A DNA stretch of 43,776 bases from contig SVLB01000022.1 in assembly GCA_015068135.1 (NCBI GenBank), positions 1 through 43,776 of the forward strand, given 5' to 3'. Source of the DNA: Oscillospiraceae bacterium. GTDB taxonomy: Bacteria > Bacillota > Clostridia > Oscillospirales > Oscillospiraceae. The notes below the pieces were generated by a model, which made no database searches, was not told where the DNA came from, and was given only the letters and a program-made list of their open reading frames with translations. Both the position numbers and the translations under genes were made by a program. This document shows, in pieces, positions 8,645 to 17,438 of this stretch (positions are counted from its first letter, which is position 1; every line of letters starts with the position of its first letter).

Positions 8645-9241
8645 ATGGCTAAGAATATGCAGCCTGTGCTGAAGCGTTGCAGAACGCTGGGCGTTTCTCC
8701 TGCCGCAATGGGTTACAACAAGACTTCCAATAAGAACCCCGGCGGCCAGAGAAGAGCTAAGAAGTCTGAGTATGCTACTCAGCTGACCGAGAAGCAGAAG
8801 GTCAAGTTTGTCTACGGTATCCAGGAGAAGCAGTTCCGTAATTACTACGAGAAGGCTGCTCATCACGAGGGCAACACCGGTGAAAACCTGCTGAGCCTGG
8901 TGGAGCGCCGTCTGGACAACGTTGTTTACCGTCTGGGCTTTGCCAACTCCCGCCGTCAGGCCCGTCAGTTGGTGAACCACGGTCACTTTACCGTTAACGG
9001 CAACCGCGTCAACATTCCCAGCTACCTGATCAAGGTGGGCGATGTTGTCGCTGTGTGCGAGAAGAGCGTTTCCAACACCTTCTACAAGAACCTGAAGGAA
9101 GCTGACGCTTTTGTTGCTGCTCCCAAGTGGCTTGACCGCGATAAGAATACCCTCACCGGTAAGGTCGTTGCTATGCCCACCAAGGCGGATATCGACTTCG
9201 ACATCGCTGTCAACCTGATCGTCGAGTTGTACTCCAAGTAA
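8645..9241 (+). CDS. rpsD: 30S ribosomal protein uS4
   Basis: Primary assembly protein of the 16S 5' domain and, in several bacteria, a translational repressor of its own operon. It has 198 residues. The N-terminus has a single cysteine (Cys12), so it is the zinc-free type. The S4 RNA-binding domain starts near residue 88 (VERRLDNVVYRLGFA) and includes RRQARQLVNHGHFTVNG. It is followed by a 79-base gap before rpoA. Confidence 0.98.
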   Translation: MAKNMQPVLKRCRTLGVSPAAMGYNKTSNKNPGGQRRAKKSEYATQLTEKQKVKFVYGIQEKQFRNYYEKAAHHEGNTGENLLSLVERRLDNVVYRLGFANSRRQARQLVNHGHFTVNGNRVNIPSYLIKVGDVVAVCEKSVSNTFYKNLKEADAFVAAPKWLDRDKNTLTGKVVAMPTKADIDFDIAVNLIVELYSK

Positions 9242-9269
9242 TCGACCCCTCAATTGTTCGTTTTCAGCA

Positions 9270-9293
9270 TTTGTGGGGTGCGCATAACGCCCC
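9270..9293 (+). promoter_or_regulatory. Stem-loop in the rpsD-rpoA gap
   Basis: GTGGGGTG and CGCCCCAC pair (one G-U pair) around a 7-base loop in the leader of rpoA. There is no T-run after it, so it is not an intrinsic terminator. It could be an mRNA processing or stability signal, or a structure regulating rpoA translation; no function is shown by sequence alone. Confidence 0.4.
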
Positions 9294-9320
9294 ACGCATT
9301 CAATAGGAGGGTTAAGATTC

Positions 9321-10280
9321 ATGGTAGAAATTGAAAAGCCTCGCATCACCTGTCTGGATACTCCCGAGGATGCTTCCTACGGCAAGTACGTGGTTGAGCC
9401 TCTGGAGCGTGGCTACGGCATGACCCTGGGTAACTCCCTGCGTCGGATCCTGCTGTCCAGCCTCCCCGGCTACGCGGCTACTTCTGTGAAGATCGCCGGT
9501 GTTCAGCATGAGTTCTCCACCGTCCCCGGTGTCACCGAGGATGTGCCCGAGATCATCCTGAACATCAAGCAGGTTCTCCTGAAGCTCCACAGCCAGGCTC
9601 CCAAGACTGTGTATATCGACGCTGTTGGTCCCTGTGAGGTCACTGCCGGCGATATCAAGGTGGATGGTGAGGTCGAGATCCTGAACCCCGAGCTGCATAT
9701 CTGCACTCTGGGCGAAGATGCCACTTTTAATATGGAGATCACCCTGTCCCACGGCCGCGGCTATGTTCCCGCTAACGAGAACAAGACCGCTCAGACCGTG
9801 ATCGGTGTGATTCCCATTGACTCCATCTATATGCCCGTCAAGAAGGTCAACTATACGGTGGAGCCTACCCGTGTCGGCGACAAGACCGACTTCGACAAGC
9901 TGACCCTGGAGGTCTGGACCGATGGCACCATCACTGCGAAGGATGCCGTTTCTCTGGGCGCCAAGATCCTCAGCGACCATTTGACCGTGTTCACCAATCT
10001 GTCCGATACAGTTGGCACCGGTTCTACTGTGGTGGAGAAGTCTCCCGACCGTCCCGACGCCAAGCTCGCAATGACCATTGATGAGCTTGATCTGTCCGTG
10101 CGTAGCTTCAACTGCCTGAAGCGTGCCAACATCAACACCGTGGCTGATCTGATCAGCAAGACCGGTGAGGATATGATGAAGGTCCGTAACATGGGCAAGA
10201 AGTCCCTGGACGAGGTGCAGAAGAAGCTGGAGATGATGGGCTTGTCCCTGGCCAGCGAAGATTCTGCCGGCAACAACTAA
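9321..10280 (+). CDS. rpoA: DNA-directed RNA polymerase subunit alpha
   Basis: Alpha subunit, which dimerises to start core polymerase assembly. The N-terminal domain covers about residues 1-230 ([20 protein letters not shown] near 31-50 is the classic dimer-interface block). The C-terminal domain, from about 250, has the promoter-contacting helix-hairpin region ([20 protein letters not shown] and the MGKKSLDEV turn). The 319-residue length is normal. AGGAGGG precedes the ATG. Confidence 0.98.
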   Translation: MVEIEKPRITCLDTPEDASYGKYVVEPLERGYGMTLGNSLRRILLSSLPGYAATSVKIAGVQHEFSTVPGVTEDVPEIILNIKQVLLKLHSQAPKTVYIDAVGPCEVTAGDIKVDGEVEILNPELHICTLGEDATFNMEITLSHGRGYVPANENKTAQTVIGVIPIDSIYMPVKKVNYTVEPTRVGDKTDFDKLTLEVWTDGTITAKDAVSLGAKILSDHLTVFTNLSDTVGTGSTVVEKSPDRPDAKLAMTIDELDLSVRSFNCLKRANINTVADLISKTGEDMMKVRNMGKKSLDEVQKKLEMMGLSLASEDSAGNN

Positions 10281-10308
10281 GCTAACCTTTAATAAGGAGG
10301 AAACGTTC

Positions 10309-10650
10309 ATGTTCGGAACTCGTAAGCTGGGCAAGACCAGCACGCAGAGAAGAGCACTCCTGCGTCAGCAGGTGACCGATCTTCTTAACAATGGCAAGAT
10401 CGAGACCACCTTCTACCGCGCAAAGGAAGTGCAGCCCGTGGTTGAGAAGATGATCACCCTGGGCAAGAAGGGCGGCCTGACCAGCTATCGTAGAGCTATG
10501 TCTTATATCACCAAGGAAGACGTGGTCAAGAAGCTGTTCGACGAGATCGCTCCCAAGTATGCCGAGCGTAATGGCGGCTACACCAGAGTGACCCGTACCG
10601 GCGCCCGCCGCGGTGACGCTGCCGAAATGGCCGTCATCGAGTTGGTGTAA
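10309..10650 (+). CDS. rplQ: 50S ribosomal protein bL17
   Basis: Large-subunit protein near the exit tunnel. The 113-residue product starts with the conserved [20 protein letters not shown] block and ends in a typical [14 protein letters not shown]. It is the last gene of the operon and is followed within 25 bases by a strong terminator. AAGGAGG is the ribosome binding site. Confidence 0.98.
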   Translation: MFGTRKLGKTSTQRRALLRQQVTDLLNNGKIETTFYRAKEVQPVVEKMITLGKKGGLTSYRRAMSYITKEDVVKKLFDEIAPKYAERNGGYTRVTRTGARRGDAAEMAVIELV

Positions 10651-10670
10651 TCCACAGAAATTCATTTGAA

Positions 10671-10706
10671 AAAGCCTGTTGCGAACTTCGCAACAGGCTT
10701 TTTTAT
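10671..10706 (+). terminator. Intrinsic terminator of the ribosomal operon
   Basis: A 12-bp perfect stem (AAGCCTGTTGCG / CGCAACAGGCTT) around the loop AACTT, followed by six T. It lies 22 bases after the rplQ stop and closes the long rightward operon. Confidence 0.93.
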
Positions 10707-10768
10707 TAATACGGTTGGGTACATCTATAGGAATCTACACGTGGTCACGACAGTATATTTTTGCTGGT

Positions 10769-11332
10769 TTACAGCTTCTTGCCGTAGTTCCAGCAAAGAA
10801 GCTTCCAGGAGCCGTTTTTGAACTCGAAAACCACGATATTGCAGTTGCCGTTCTCGATGCCGATGGCCTTGATATCACCGACCATGGTACGCAGAACGCA
10901 TTTGATAAAGCCGTTATGGCTGAATGCGGCTACACGCTCGCATGGATCGGCTTCCAGCATGGCCAAAAATTCCCTGGCTCGATCACAGACCATTTGCGTG
11001 GTCTCACCACCGAAGGGGGTGTAGTCACCATGATAGGGACCGTATTTTGCGTCGGCTTCGGCTATATTTTGCCCGGTCAGCGTACCAATGGCATACTCAC
11101 GAAGCAAGGCTAGCGGTGTAGCGGTGACACCGGGCATGGCAAGCTGTTGGGTATCCATAGCACGACTCAGATCGCTGGTATAAACCCTGTCAAAAGGGAT
11201 CTCAGCCAGGATGGGCGCTATGTCCCGGGCCTGCTGCTTACCTTCTTCCGTCAGCTTTACGTCCGACTGACCGGAATACCAATACTCCACGTTGGCTCTG
11301 GTTTGACCGTGGCGAATCATGAATAACTTCAT
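10769..11332 (-). CDS. Histidine phosphatase family protein (phosphoglycerate-mutase-like)
   Basis: A 187-residue phosphatase of the branch that forms a phosphohistidine intermediate. Visible catalytic parts are the RHG motif at 7-9 with His8, Arg57 in SRAMDT, Glu79, and the second histidine His139 in AFSHNGF. The substrate cannot be told; relatives act on phosphosugars, cobalamin intermediates or nucleotides. Its ATG overlaps the stop of the gene upstream (11329-12162) by four bases, so the two are coupled and may act on related substrates. Confidence 0.85.
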   Translation of the reverse strand: MKLFMIRHGQTRANVEYWYSGQSDVKLTEEGKQQARDIAPILAEIPFDRVYTSDLSRAMDTQQLAMPGVTATPLALLREYAIGTLTGQNIAEADAKYGPYHGDYTPFGGETTQMVCDRAREFLAMLEADPCERVAAFSHNGFIKCVLRTMVGDIKAIGIENGNCNIVVFEFKNGSWKLLCWNYGKKL

Positions 11333-12162
11333 TGTACATCCTCCCCACCGATGGTTGTATAGTAATGCATAATATGCCGATCCTCGGGCGTGTCCAGACC
11401 GTGTGTGCCAATTTCGTGGGGATCGTTATCCCAGTTCTCCATATTCAAATGACAGCCGTGATCCATAGCAAAGCCCAGTAAGGTGCGATGGTGCTTCCAG
11501 TTGGCACGGATCAGCTCATGAATCAGACCGAACATATGGCTGTTGATGCGTAATTCACCCAGGGTCTCGGGGGCTTCCGGGCCGTGGTCGTGGAGTCGGA
11601 AATCGTAGCCACCATTATAGATCACATAGAAGTCGTGCTGATCCTCCAAAATCAGCTGGACGGCCTTGGCGTTCAGCTCGCTGAAGTCTTTATACATATA
11701 GTAGTCCATCTCTCTGCCATTGTAGATCACACTCAGAGAACCGCCGGCGTAGGCCAAAAGCACGGGCTTACGACCGGCACGGATCAGGGCATCGAAGAGG
11801 GTGTCGATGGGGATGACATGCTTTTCGCCATCGAGCTGAAGGGTGTGCACTTCCGGTTGTGCGCCGGTGTACATGGTGCCAAAGCAGACGGGAGTAACGG
11901 AAGGCATGGGAGCTTCCAGGGGTAGCTTCAGTTGGGTACGGGAAATGACTTCTTTGAGAAATTTCGGGTATTTACCGCAGACCCACTGGGCTACCGCATC
12001 GGGATTATACATAACAATGCGATCTGCTTTTTGACCGGAAAAACGTTGGTTGGCGAAGGTCAGCAGTTCCGGATTGGCTGTGTTGGCATGTTTGGGGGCG
12101 GGGATGCCCATAATTTCTGCCAAGGCTGCGGCGACGGTATCCAGGGAATGACGTTCAGGCAT
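11329..12162 (-). CDS. Alkaline-phosphatase-fold hydrolase-like protein
   Basis: 277 residues with the layout of the alkaline phosphatase/phosphodiesterase superfamily. Candidate first metal-ligand Asp55 (YNPDAV) is followed by a nucleophile region PSVTPVCFGTMYTGAQPEVH at about 87-106 with Thr90. A Y-D-x3-H-x2-GP block has Asp187 and His191, and the late metal motifs are MDHG (Asp234, His235) and THG (His254). These are assigned by eye. The substrate is unknown. It is the first gene of a two-gene operon with the histidine phosphatase, behind a consensus promoter. Confidence 0.6.
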   Translation of the reverse strand: MPERHSLDTVAAALAEIMGIPAPKHANTANPELLTFANQRFSGQKADRIVMYNPDAVAQWVCGKYPKFLKEVISRTQLKLPLEAPMPSVTPVCFGTMYTGAQPEVHTLQLDGEKHVIPIDTLFDALIRAGRKPVLLAYAGGSLSVIYNGREMDYYMYKDFSELNAKAVQLILEDQHDFYVIYNGGYDFRLHDHGPEAPETLGELRINSHMFGLIHELIRANWKHHRTLLGFAMDHGCHLNMENWDNDPHEIGTHGLDTPEDRHIMHYYTTIGGEDVQ

Positions 12163-12203
12163 AACGATTACCTCCCGATTTGGATAAAGAATCTGATCGG
12201 ACG

Positions 12204-12232
12204 ATTATACTATTGCAAAAGGGCGTTGTCAA
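12204..12232 (-). promoter_or_regulatory. SigA-type promoter for the two-hydrolase operon
   Basis: On the - strand TTGACA (12232-12227) and TATAAT (12209-12204) are separated by exactly 17 bases. This is a perfect consensus promoter starting about 40 bases before the 12162 gene. Confidence 0.85.
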
Positions 12233-12448
12233 TCGCTATACCGTGCATAAAGATTACGGATCTTATCACAATGATTCGGAAAATAAGGTATGATTGCCCC
12301 CGGCAATCATGGCAATTTTAGATTCGCTGCGCGGAGCACCATCCCCCAGGGAGAAGGCTTTCGCAATGACGCTCGGAAAACTCGGCAGTTTCATACCAAT
12401 GACACCCCTTCGGGGCGTTAAAAACGCATTTTCCAAGCGATTGAGGGC
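12233..12448. other. Intergenic stretch with a fragment of a dispersed repeat
   Basis: No gene is visible here. Bases about 12,330-12,380 contain CCCAGGGAGAAGGCTTTCGCAATGAC, read as two halves CCCAGGGAGAAGGCTT and TCGCAATGAC. This matches the end of the repeat at 32778-32856. A small GC-rich hairpin (ACACCCC-TTCG-GGGCGT) lies near 12,400-12,420, just after the YARHG gene on its strand, without a clear T-run. Confidence 0.5.
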
Positions 12449-14140
12449 TTAGTTGACGGGGGTGAAGACCCAGCCGTTGATGCCGGTGATGGTGGGAAGG
12501 ATGCGGCTGAGTTCGGAATTCATTTTTGCGTAAAGTTCGGCAGTTTCCGGTGAATATTGTACATCAGTGGGGCCGTAATAGTGCAGGAAATAAATATCAC
12601 CGGCACTGTTTTCAAAATAACCAAGTTCATGCACGATGTCATGATTTCCGGGGGAATGGTCGGCAAAGAAATCGTACAGATGTCCGCCGCCAAAGGCTTC
12701 GTGACTGGGCTTATCGTAAATATCAATGATGCAATCGCTGATAGAGATCACGGCATAGTCCTGGAAGTAGGCGGGCAGGCGCAGGGAGAAAACATCGCAG
12801 GACACGGTATAGGTCAGACTGGTATCCAGGTTACTCAGGTTGATTTTGGAGCCGCCCCGGTAGATCTTATCGTAGTTCTCAGCGGCGGCATTTTCTGCCT
12901 CGTTGAGCAGGTCGATATTGTCGTATTCCATCTGGGTGAAGTAAATGGAGGAAGAATCACCGAAGGGGGTATTGGGCACATACCAGTCGTGATGGAGGAA
13001 GTACTCCATCAGCTGAGTAGCCTGGAAGCTGTAGCCGTGACGGGCGAAGATCTCATTTCTTGCCAGGCACAGCTCGTCCGCACTCATGCCTATGAGGTCG
13101 TTTTCGGTCAGGTAAACGGAGCTGCTGTCATAGATGATATAGTCGCTGGGAGCGTACCGGTAGAAGATCTCCCGATAGGGATTGTCCGCAGACCACTGCA
13201 GATTGCCCTGGTTGATCATCTCATAGACCTCGATCAAAGCGATGTTATTCCGCTCGACGGTATTGAGCTTACTGTAATCAAAGTGCAGCATGGACTGGGA
13301 GGGGCGATACCACTCCATAGAATAGAAGTATTCCTGGAGCATAGGATCGTTGAAGATACAGCCGTGACGGGCGTAGATCTCATTCTTTGCCAAGAACAGC
13401 TTATCAGCGGAGAAGGTCTTCAGCTCGTTGCCGCTGACTGGGCTGGAGCTGCCGGATCGCAGAAGATACTGGCTTCCCTGGGAGATCAGACGGAAGTACT
13501 TGTTACCGGACTGGTAAAGGCTGCCATCCTGCCTGGCAAGGAATACCCGGATCAGCTCCAAATTGGATTTTTCGTATTCATTGAGGGCGCTGTTTCCGGC
13601 ATTCGGAGTGTACCAGGAACAAGCCTCGAAGTATTCCTGCAGGTTCGGATCGGTAAAGATCCGTCCGTGACGGGCATGGATCTCCTCCTGGGCAACGGTC
13701 AAAGCACCCTCGCTCAGAGGGGCAATATCCGTGTAGCACAGATAGCGCTGATCGCTCTCCGGCAGGACATAGGCACCGTAGGACATAAGAATGTTGTAAT
13801 AGGGATTATCGGAAGACAGCGCGTCGGAGTCCACGGGAATGGTGGCGATATCAGGTCGGGCGCCTTCTGTTTCCTGGGTGGCAGGGGGATCATTGGAGGC
13901 GGGGAGGGCCAGCAAAAGAATGATGGCCACGATGACCAGCAACAGCAGGGCAGAAATGGCCACGATCAGGCCGGTGGTCTTTGCATTGCCTTTTTGCTGA
14001 GGCTTTTTCGCCATAGCAGATGCAAAATGGGAGGTATAGGAAAGGGTGGACGAGGATTCCTGCCTGGACAGGGTATGACCGCAGTGCTCGCAGGCGGTAC
14101 TGCCATCGTCGATGGTGTTTCCACAGTATTTGCAAAACAT
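12449..14140 (-). CDS. Zinc-ribbon membrane protein with three YARHG domains
   Basis: 563 residues. The N-terminus is a zinc ribbon with Cys3, Cys6, Cys17 and Cys20, followed by one transmembrane helix at about 57-80. The outside part holds three copies of the YARHG domain, with core motifs HARHGR near 155-160, YARHGC near 256-261 and FARHGY near 365-370; each is followed by an EYF...WY pattern. Proteins of this build are common in Clostridia. The domain's ligand is unknown; it may bind peptidoglycan or a surface factor. It is the last gene of the leftward operon. Confidence 0.85.
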   Translation of the reverse strand: MFCKYCGNTIDDGSTACEHCGHTLSRQESSSTLSYTSHFASAMAKKPQQKGNAKTTGLIVAISALLLLVIVAIILLLALPASNDPPATQETEGARPDIATIPVDSDALSSDNPYYNILMSYGAYVLPESDQRYLCYTDIAPLSEGALTVAQEEIHARHGRIFTDPNLQEYFEACSWYTPNAGNSALNEYEKSNLELIRVFLARQDGSLYQSGNKYFRLISQGSQYLLRSGSSSPVSGNELKTFSADKLFLAKNEIYARHGCIFNDPMLQEYFYSMEWYRPSQSMLHFDYSKLNTVERNNIALIEVYEMINQGNLQWSADNPYREIFYRYAPSDYIIYDSSSVYLTENDLIGMSADELCLARNEIFARHGYSFQATQLMEYFLHHDWYVPNTPFGDSSSIYFTQMEYDNIDLLNEAENAAAENYDKIYRGGSKINLSNLDTSLTYTVSCDVFSLRLPAYFQDYAVISISDCIIDIYDKPSHEAFGGGHLYDFFADHSPGNHDIVHELGYFENSAGDIYFLHYYGPTDVQYSPETAELYAKMNSELSRILPTITGINGWVFTPVN

Positions 14141-14164
14141 GGGATACGCCTCCTAAAGAGTATT

Positions 14165-15238
14165 TTATGACAGAAGAAAGGTAAACAGTCCTAAAATCAA
14201 CAAAAAACCAAAGTTAAACGCAGAAAACAGGGCAACATAGTAGCCTGTTTTGCCGGGGTTATTCTGTGTATACTCCCGGAAGGTGATGAGACTGGCCAAC
14301 GAGGCGATGAGGGTCCCCACACCGCCGATATTCACACCCAACAGCAATTCCCGATAGTTTTCGGTAAACTGGGAAAGCAGGATCGCTGAGGGAACGTTGC
14401 TGATCACCTGGCAGGAGAGGACACTGAAGAATAATGTGCTTTTTTCCAACAGCCCGGAGAAGAAGCTGCGGACAGCTTCCACTCTGGCAAGGTTTCCGGA
14501 GAAAATAAAGAAGAATACGAAGGTCAAAAGCAGGGGATAGTCCACCATCTTCAAAGCCTTCCGATCCATAAACAGCAGCACCGCCGGAATCACGACCAGG
14601 CCGATCCAATAGGGGATCAGCCGGAACACGATCACGATGGACAAGGTGAACAGAGCCAGGTAAATGACGGTTCTTGCCCAGGGGAGGCTGTATTTCTGAC
14701 CGGTAAGCGTCATAGGCTCAGGCTTTACGAAAAGAAAACAGCAAAGGGTGATGATGGCAATGGAGATCACAAAGGGCGGTGCCATAATCCCCATAAACTC
14801 TCCGGTGGGGATGTGAAACCTGGTGTACAGATATAAGTTTTGGGGATTGCCGAAGGGGGTGAGCATACCGCCCAGGTTGGCGGCAATGTTCTGCATAATA
14901 AAGGTGAAGGCCATATACCGGTTTTTCCCGGTGGTGCTCAGCACAAACAGGCCCAAAGGCAAAAAGGTGAGCAGTGCCATGTCATTGGCAATGAGCATGG
15001 AGCCGATGAAGGTAATGTACACGAGAGCCAAAATGCACACCCGGGCATTGCCGAACAGCTCCACGATCTTTTGGGCCAGAATATAGAAAAACCGTATGTT
15101 TTTCAGGGCGCAGACCACCGCCAGCACGCAGAACAGGCAGGTAAGGGTCTTCAGATCAAAATAGTCCAGGTAGGGCTTGTCCGGTGGGATAAAAAAGCAG
15201 GTGATCACCGCAGCCACCATGGCTACGAACATTACCAC
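14165..15238 (-). CDS. Anion permease-like membrane protein (ArsB/NhaD/SLC13-type)
   Basis: Polytopic membrane protein with about ten hydrophobic segments, resembling the ion transporter superfamily. It has the two re-entrant-like motifs MIANDMALLTFLPLG (read LIANDMALL) and QVISNVPSAILLSQF typical of these permeases, and TPFGNPQN. The substrate is unknown; relatives carry arsenite, sodium or dicarboxylates. The start is uncertain. The frame continues upstream with plausible residues (LTETLHLFRSAGSF) but has no ATG, GTG or TTG between the end of the preceding gene and GTG 15238, apart from starts well inside that gene (for example 15376). A run of nine T at 15240-15248 lies in this region. Confidence 0.7.
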   Translation of the reverse strand: MVMFVAMVAAVITCFFIPPDKPYLDYFDLKTLTCLFCVLAVVCALKNIRFFYILAQKIVELFGNARVCILALVYITFIGSMLIANDMALLTFLPLGLFVLSTTGKNRYMAFTFIMQNIAANLGGMLTPFGNPQNLYLYTRFHIPTGEFMGIMAPPFVISIAIITLCCFLFVKPEPMTLTGQKYSLPWARTVIYLALFTLSIVIVFRLIPYWIGLVVIPAVLLFMDRKALKMVDYPLLLTFVFFFIFSGNLARVEAVRSFFSGLLEKSTLFFSVLSCQVISNVPSAILLSQFTENYRELLLGVNIGGVGTLIASLASLITFREYTQNNPGKTGYYVALFSAFNFGFLLILGLFTFLLS

Positions 15239-15305
15239 ATTTTTTTTTACAAAGCTGCCTGCGCTGCGGAATAAGTGGAGAGTTTCCGTAAGTGAACACT
15301 TCCTT

Positions 15306-16067
15306 TTATTCTTTTTTATATGGGGGATCGGCGGGGTAGAAGCCCTCCAGCTTCTGCATGGTACGGGACAAAGCATCCCGGGAGTTTTTCCAGTCGGCCT
15401 TGGCATTGCGGTAGTCATACTTGGCAATGAACCAGTCCAGGTCTTCCTTTACCCGCAGAAGGTTTTCTTCTTCGATCCGGAAGACATTGTCATGGAACCA
15501 TTTCCGCTGATCCTTGGGGACCTTCTCCACCGAAAGCTTCAAAAGCTTTCCAAAATGCTTCAGGCAGAAGCCCTTGCAGTTTTCTACCTTGGCCCGGAAT
15601 TCCGGCTCCTTCAGAAGGGCAAAAAAGGTGGCATAATACCGGTCCATATGATAGGCGATCCGGTCGCAGATGAAGCACCGGTCCACCCGTTCCAAAACCT
15701 GACGGGAATAGTCCTCCTCCACAGTATGCTCCGGCTTTTTCCGAAACAGGCCGTGGGGGGTGGGGTCCTGACCGGCATAGGCTTCCGCCTCTGCGTGAAA
15801 CTCCTCCAGGATCCCGGCAAAATGGGTTTGCAGCATCAAAGCCGCACCCAAAGCATTGCCGTAGTCAAAAAGCTTTTTGGAGTGGGGGATGCAGAAACCG
15901 TATTTATCGGTAGAGCCCCGGACATCCGGCTCCATATAGCTGGCACCGGGACCTGCCACATAGCGGATGGTCCGCTGTTCCGCCATTCGTTCCAGATAGC
16001 AAAAGGGGCATTCGTCCCCGGCATCAAAGGCATCGTTGACGGGAATGGTCTCGATCTGTTCTTTCAT
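15306..16067 (-). CDS. DUF6062 family protein
   Basis: 253-residue soluble cysteine-rich protein. Several conserved cysteine and histidine clusters suit metal binding: CPFC at 20-23, FCIPH, CFICDRIAYH, and FCLKHF. This pattern is that of the DUF6062 family found in Clostridia; its role is unknown. ATG 16067 is chosen because AGGAAG lies before it, and it begins 4 bases after the stop of the M20 gene. The location between amidohydrolase and permease suggests a shared pathway, but this is not proved. Confidence 0.8.
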   Translation of the reverse strand: MKEQIETIPVNDAFDAGDECPFCYLERMAEQRTIRYVAGPGASYMEPDVRGSTDKYGFCIPHSKKLFDYGNALGAALMLQTHFAGILEEFHAEAEAYAGQDPTPHGLFRKKPEHTVEEDYSRQVLERVDRCFICDRIAYHMDRYYATFFALLKEPEFRAKVENCKGFCLKHFGKLLKLSVEKVPKDQRKWFHDNVFRIEEENLLRVKEDLDWFIAKYDYRNAKADWKNSRDALSRTMQKLEGFYPADPPYKKE

Positions 16068-16071
16068 GGCA

Positions 16072-17424
16072 TTACTTCCTGTAGTCCAGGGTGACCTTGC
16101 CGCCTTCACCGTAGGTAACGGTTTCCTTTTCCATATCCAGAGAATCCACAAAGTCAAAATACTCCTGGAAGGAGGCAAAAGCGGGCGCATAATCGGCTAC
16201 GATCTGCTTTGCCCGGGCACCGCCGTTTTCCAACAGCAGCCGCAGGGTCTGTACCTGCAGCTTGGCAGAGTCCACGCAGGCGTTTTCCGGGTCTGCGATC
16301 ACATAGTTTACACCGTGGGAAGAGCCTGCAGCACCGTTGGCATAGGGGTGGACGGCGGGCATCACAGCGGACATATCGCCCATATCGGAGCAACCGGTGC
16401 CCCAACTGTCGGCCTTATACTGGAAGGTCATACCGGCAGCTTCCGCACCCTGGGCAAACACACCGATAAAGTCAGCCTTGTTGAGTCTGGGCCAGTAGCC
16501 GGGGAAGTCGGTGATGGTGGCCTTGGCACCCATGGCGGCAGCGGCACCGGCGATGGCACGGTTGACCTTGTCATTGGCGTCTACGATGGCGGGCATATCC
16601 GCACCGCGGACATAGCTTTCCATGGTGACCAGGTCGGGGATGGCATTGACGGAAGCACCGCCACCGGTGATAATGGGGTGGACACGGATGTGCTTGGCAT
16701 CCTGGAAGGTCTCCCGGAGGCTGTTGATGGCACCCAGAGCCAGGGTGGCGGCATACAGGGCATTGACACCCCTATGGGGTGCGGCTCCGGCATGGGCGGA
16801 AACGCCCTGGAAGCTGACGGTTTTGGCGATCAGGCCGTTGGAACCGGCATTGGAGCCGCAGCCGTGACCGCTCTCACAGGGGCCGCTGGTATGTACCATG
16901 AAGGACAGGTCCACACCGTCCAGAAGGCCACGCCACAAAAACTCCGGCTTGCCGCCAAAGTACTTGATTCTGCCTTCCTTGCGCATGGCAATGCGCTCTT
17001 CGATCTCAATGAGCTCCTCAGCGGGCACAGCTACCAGCAGGATCTGACCGGAAAGACCGTCCAGCATACCGGGCTCCTTCAAAGCCGCGGCAATGCCGAT
17101 GAGAGCCGCCAGCTGGGCGCAGTGACCGCAGGCATGGACGGCACCGGTCTGGGGATCACACTCCGGGTGACCGGGGATGATCAGAGCATCCATTTCACCG
17201 AAAATGGCCAGCTTGGGGCCGGGACGGCCCGTATCCACCAGGGCGGTGAAGCCGGGGATGTTGCCGGCCTCGGTAACGGTGTAGCCCAGCTTTTCAAACA
17301 CGGATTTGGCATAGGCGTGGGTCTTCCACTCCTTGTAGCCGGCCTCCGGGTTCTTCCACAGATAATCCAAAGAATCCAGGATCAGCTGGCGGTGCTTTTC
17401 TACACTGGCATTGTACAGTTCCAT
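16072..17424 (-). CDS. M20 family amidohydrolase (AbgB-like)
   Basis: Cytoplasmic metallopeptidase-like enzyme of 450 residues, relative of aminobenzoyl-glutamate and N-acyl-amino-acid hydrolases. The metal-binding block HACGH is at 97-101 (Cys99, His101), preceded by GEMDALIIPGHPE and followed by the catalytic Glu pair PAEELIE near 134-140. A central dimerisation domain follows, with VSAHAGAAPHRGVNAL. The usual HACGHD reads HACGHC. ATG 17424 is preferred because GGAGG is well spaced. A close paralogue lies at 23467-24810. Substrate unknown. Confidence 0.85.
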   Translation of the reverse strand: MELYNASVEKHRQLILDSLDYLWKNPEAGYKEWKTHAYAKSVFEKLGYTVTEAGNIPGFTALVDTGRPGPKLAIFGEMDALIIPGHPECDPQTGAVHACGHCAQLAALIGIAAALKEPGMLDGLSGQILLVAVPAEELIEIEERIAMRKEGRIKYFGGKPEFLWRGLLDGVDLSFMVHTSGPCESGHGCGSNAGSNGLIAKTVSFQGVSAHAGAAPHRGVNALYAATLALGAINSLRETFQDAKHIRVHPIITGGGASVNAIPDLVTMESYVRGADMPAIVDANDKVNRAIAGAAAAMGAKATITDFPGYWPRLNKADFIGVFAQGAEAAGMTFQYKADSWGTGCSDMGDMSAVMPAVHPYANGAAGSSHGVNYVIADPENACVDSAKLQVQTLRLLLENGGARAKQIVADYAPAFASFQEYFDFVDSLDMEKETVTYGEGGKVTLDYRK

Positions 17425-17438
17425 GCTCGTTTCCTCCA

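Noticed and set aside
12557..14170. A 537-codon + strand frame over the YARHG gene
   Set aside because: The opposite frame has a clear zinc ribbon, membrane helix and three YARHG domains; the + frame is a shadow with repeated hydrophobic words.
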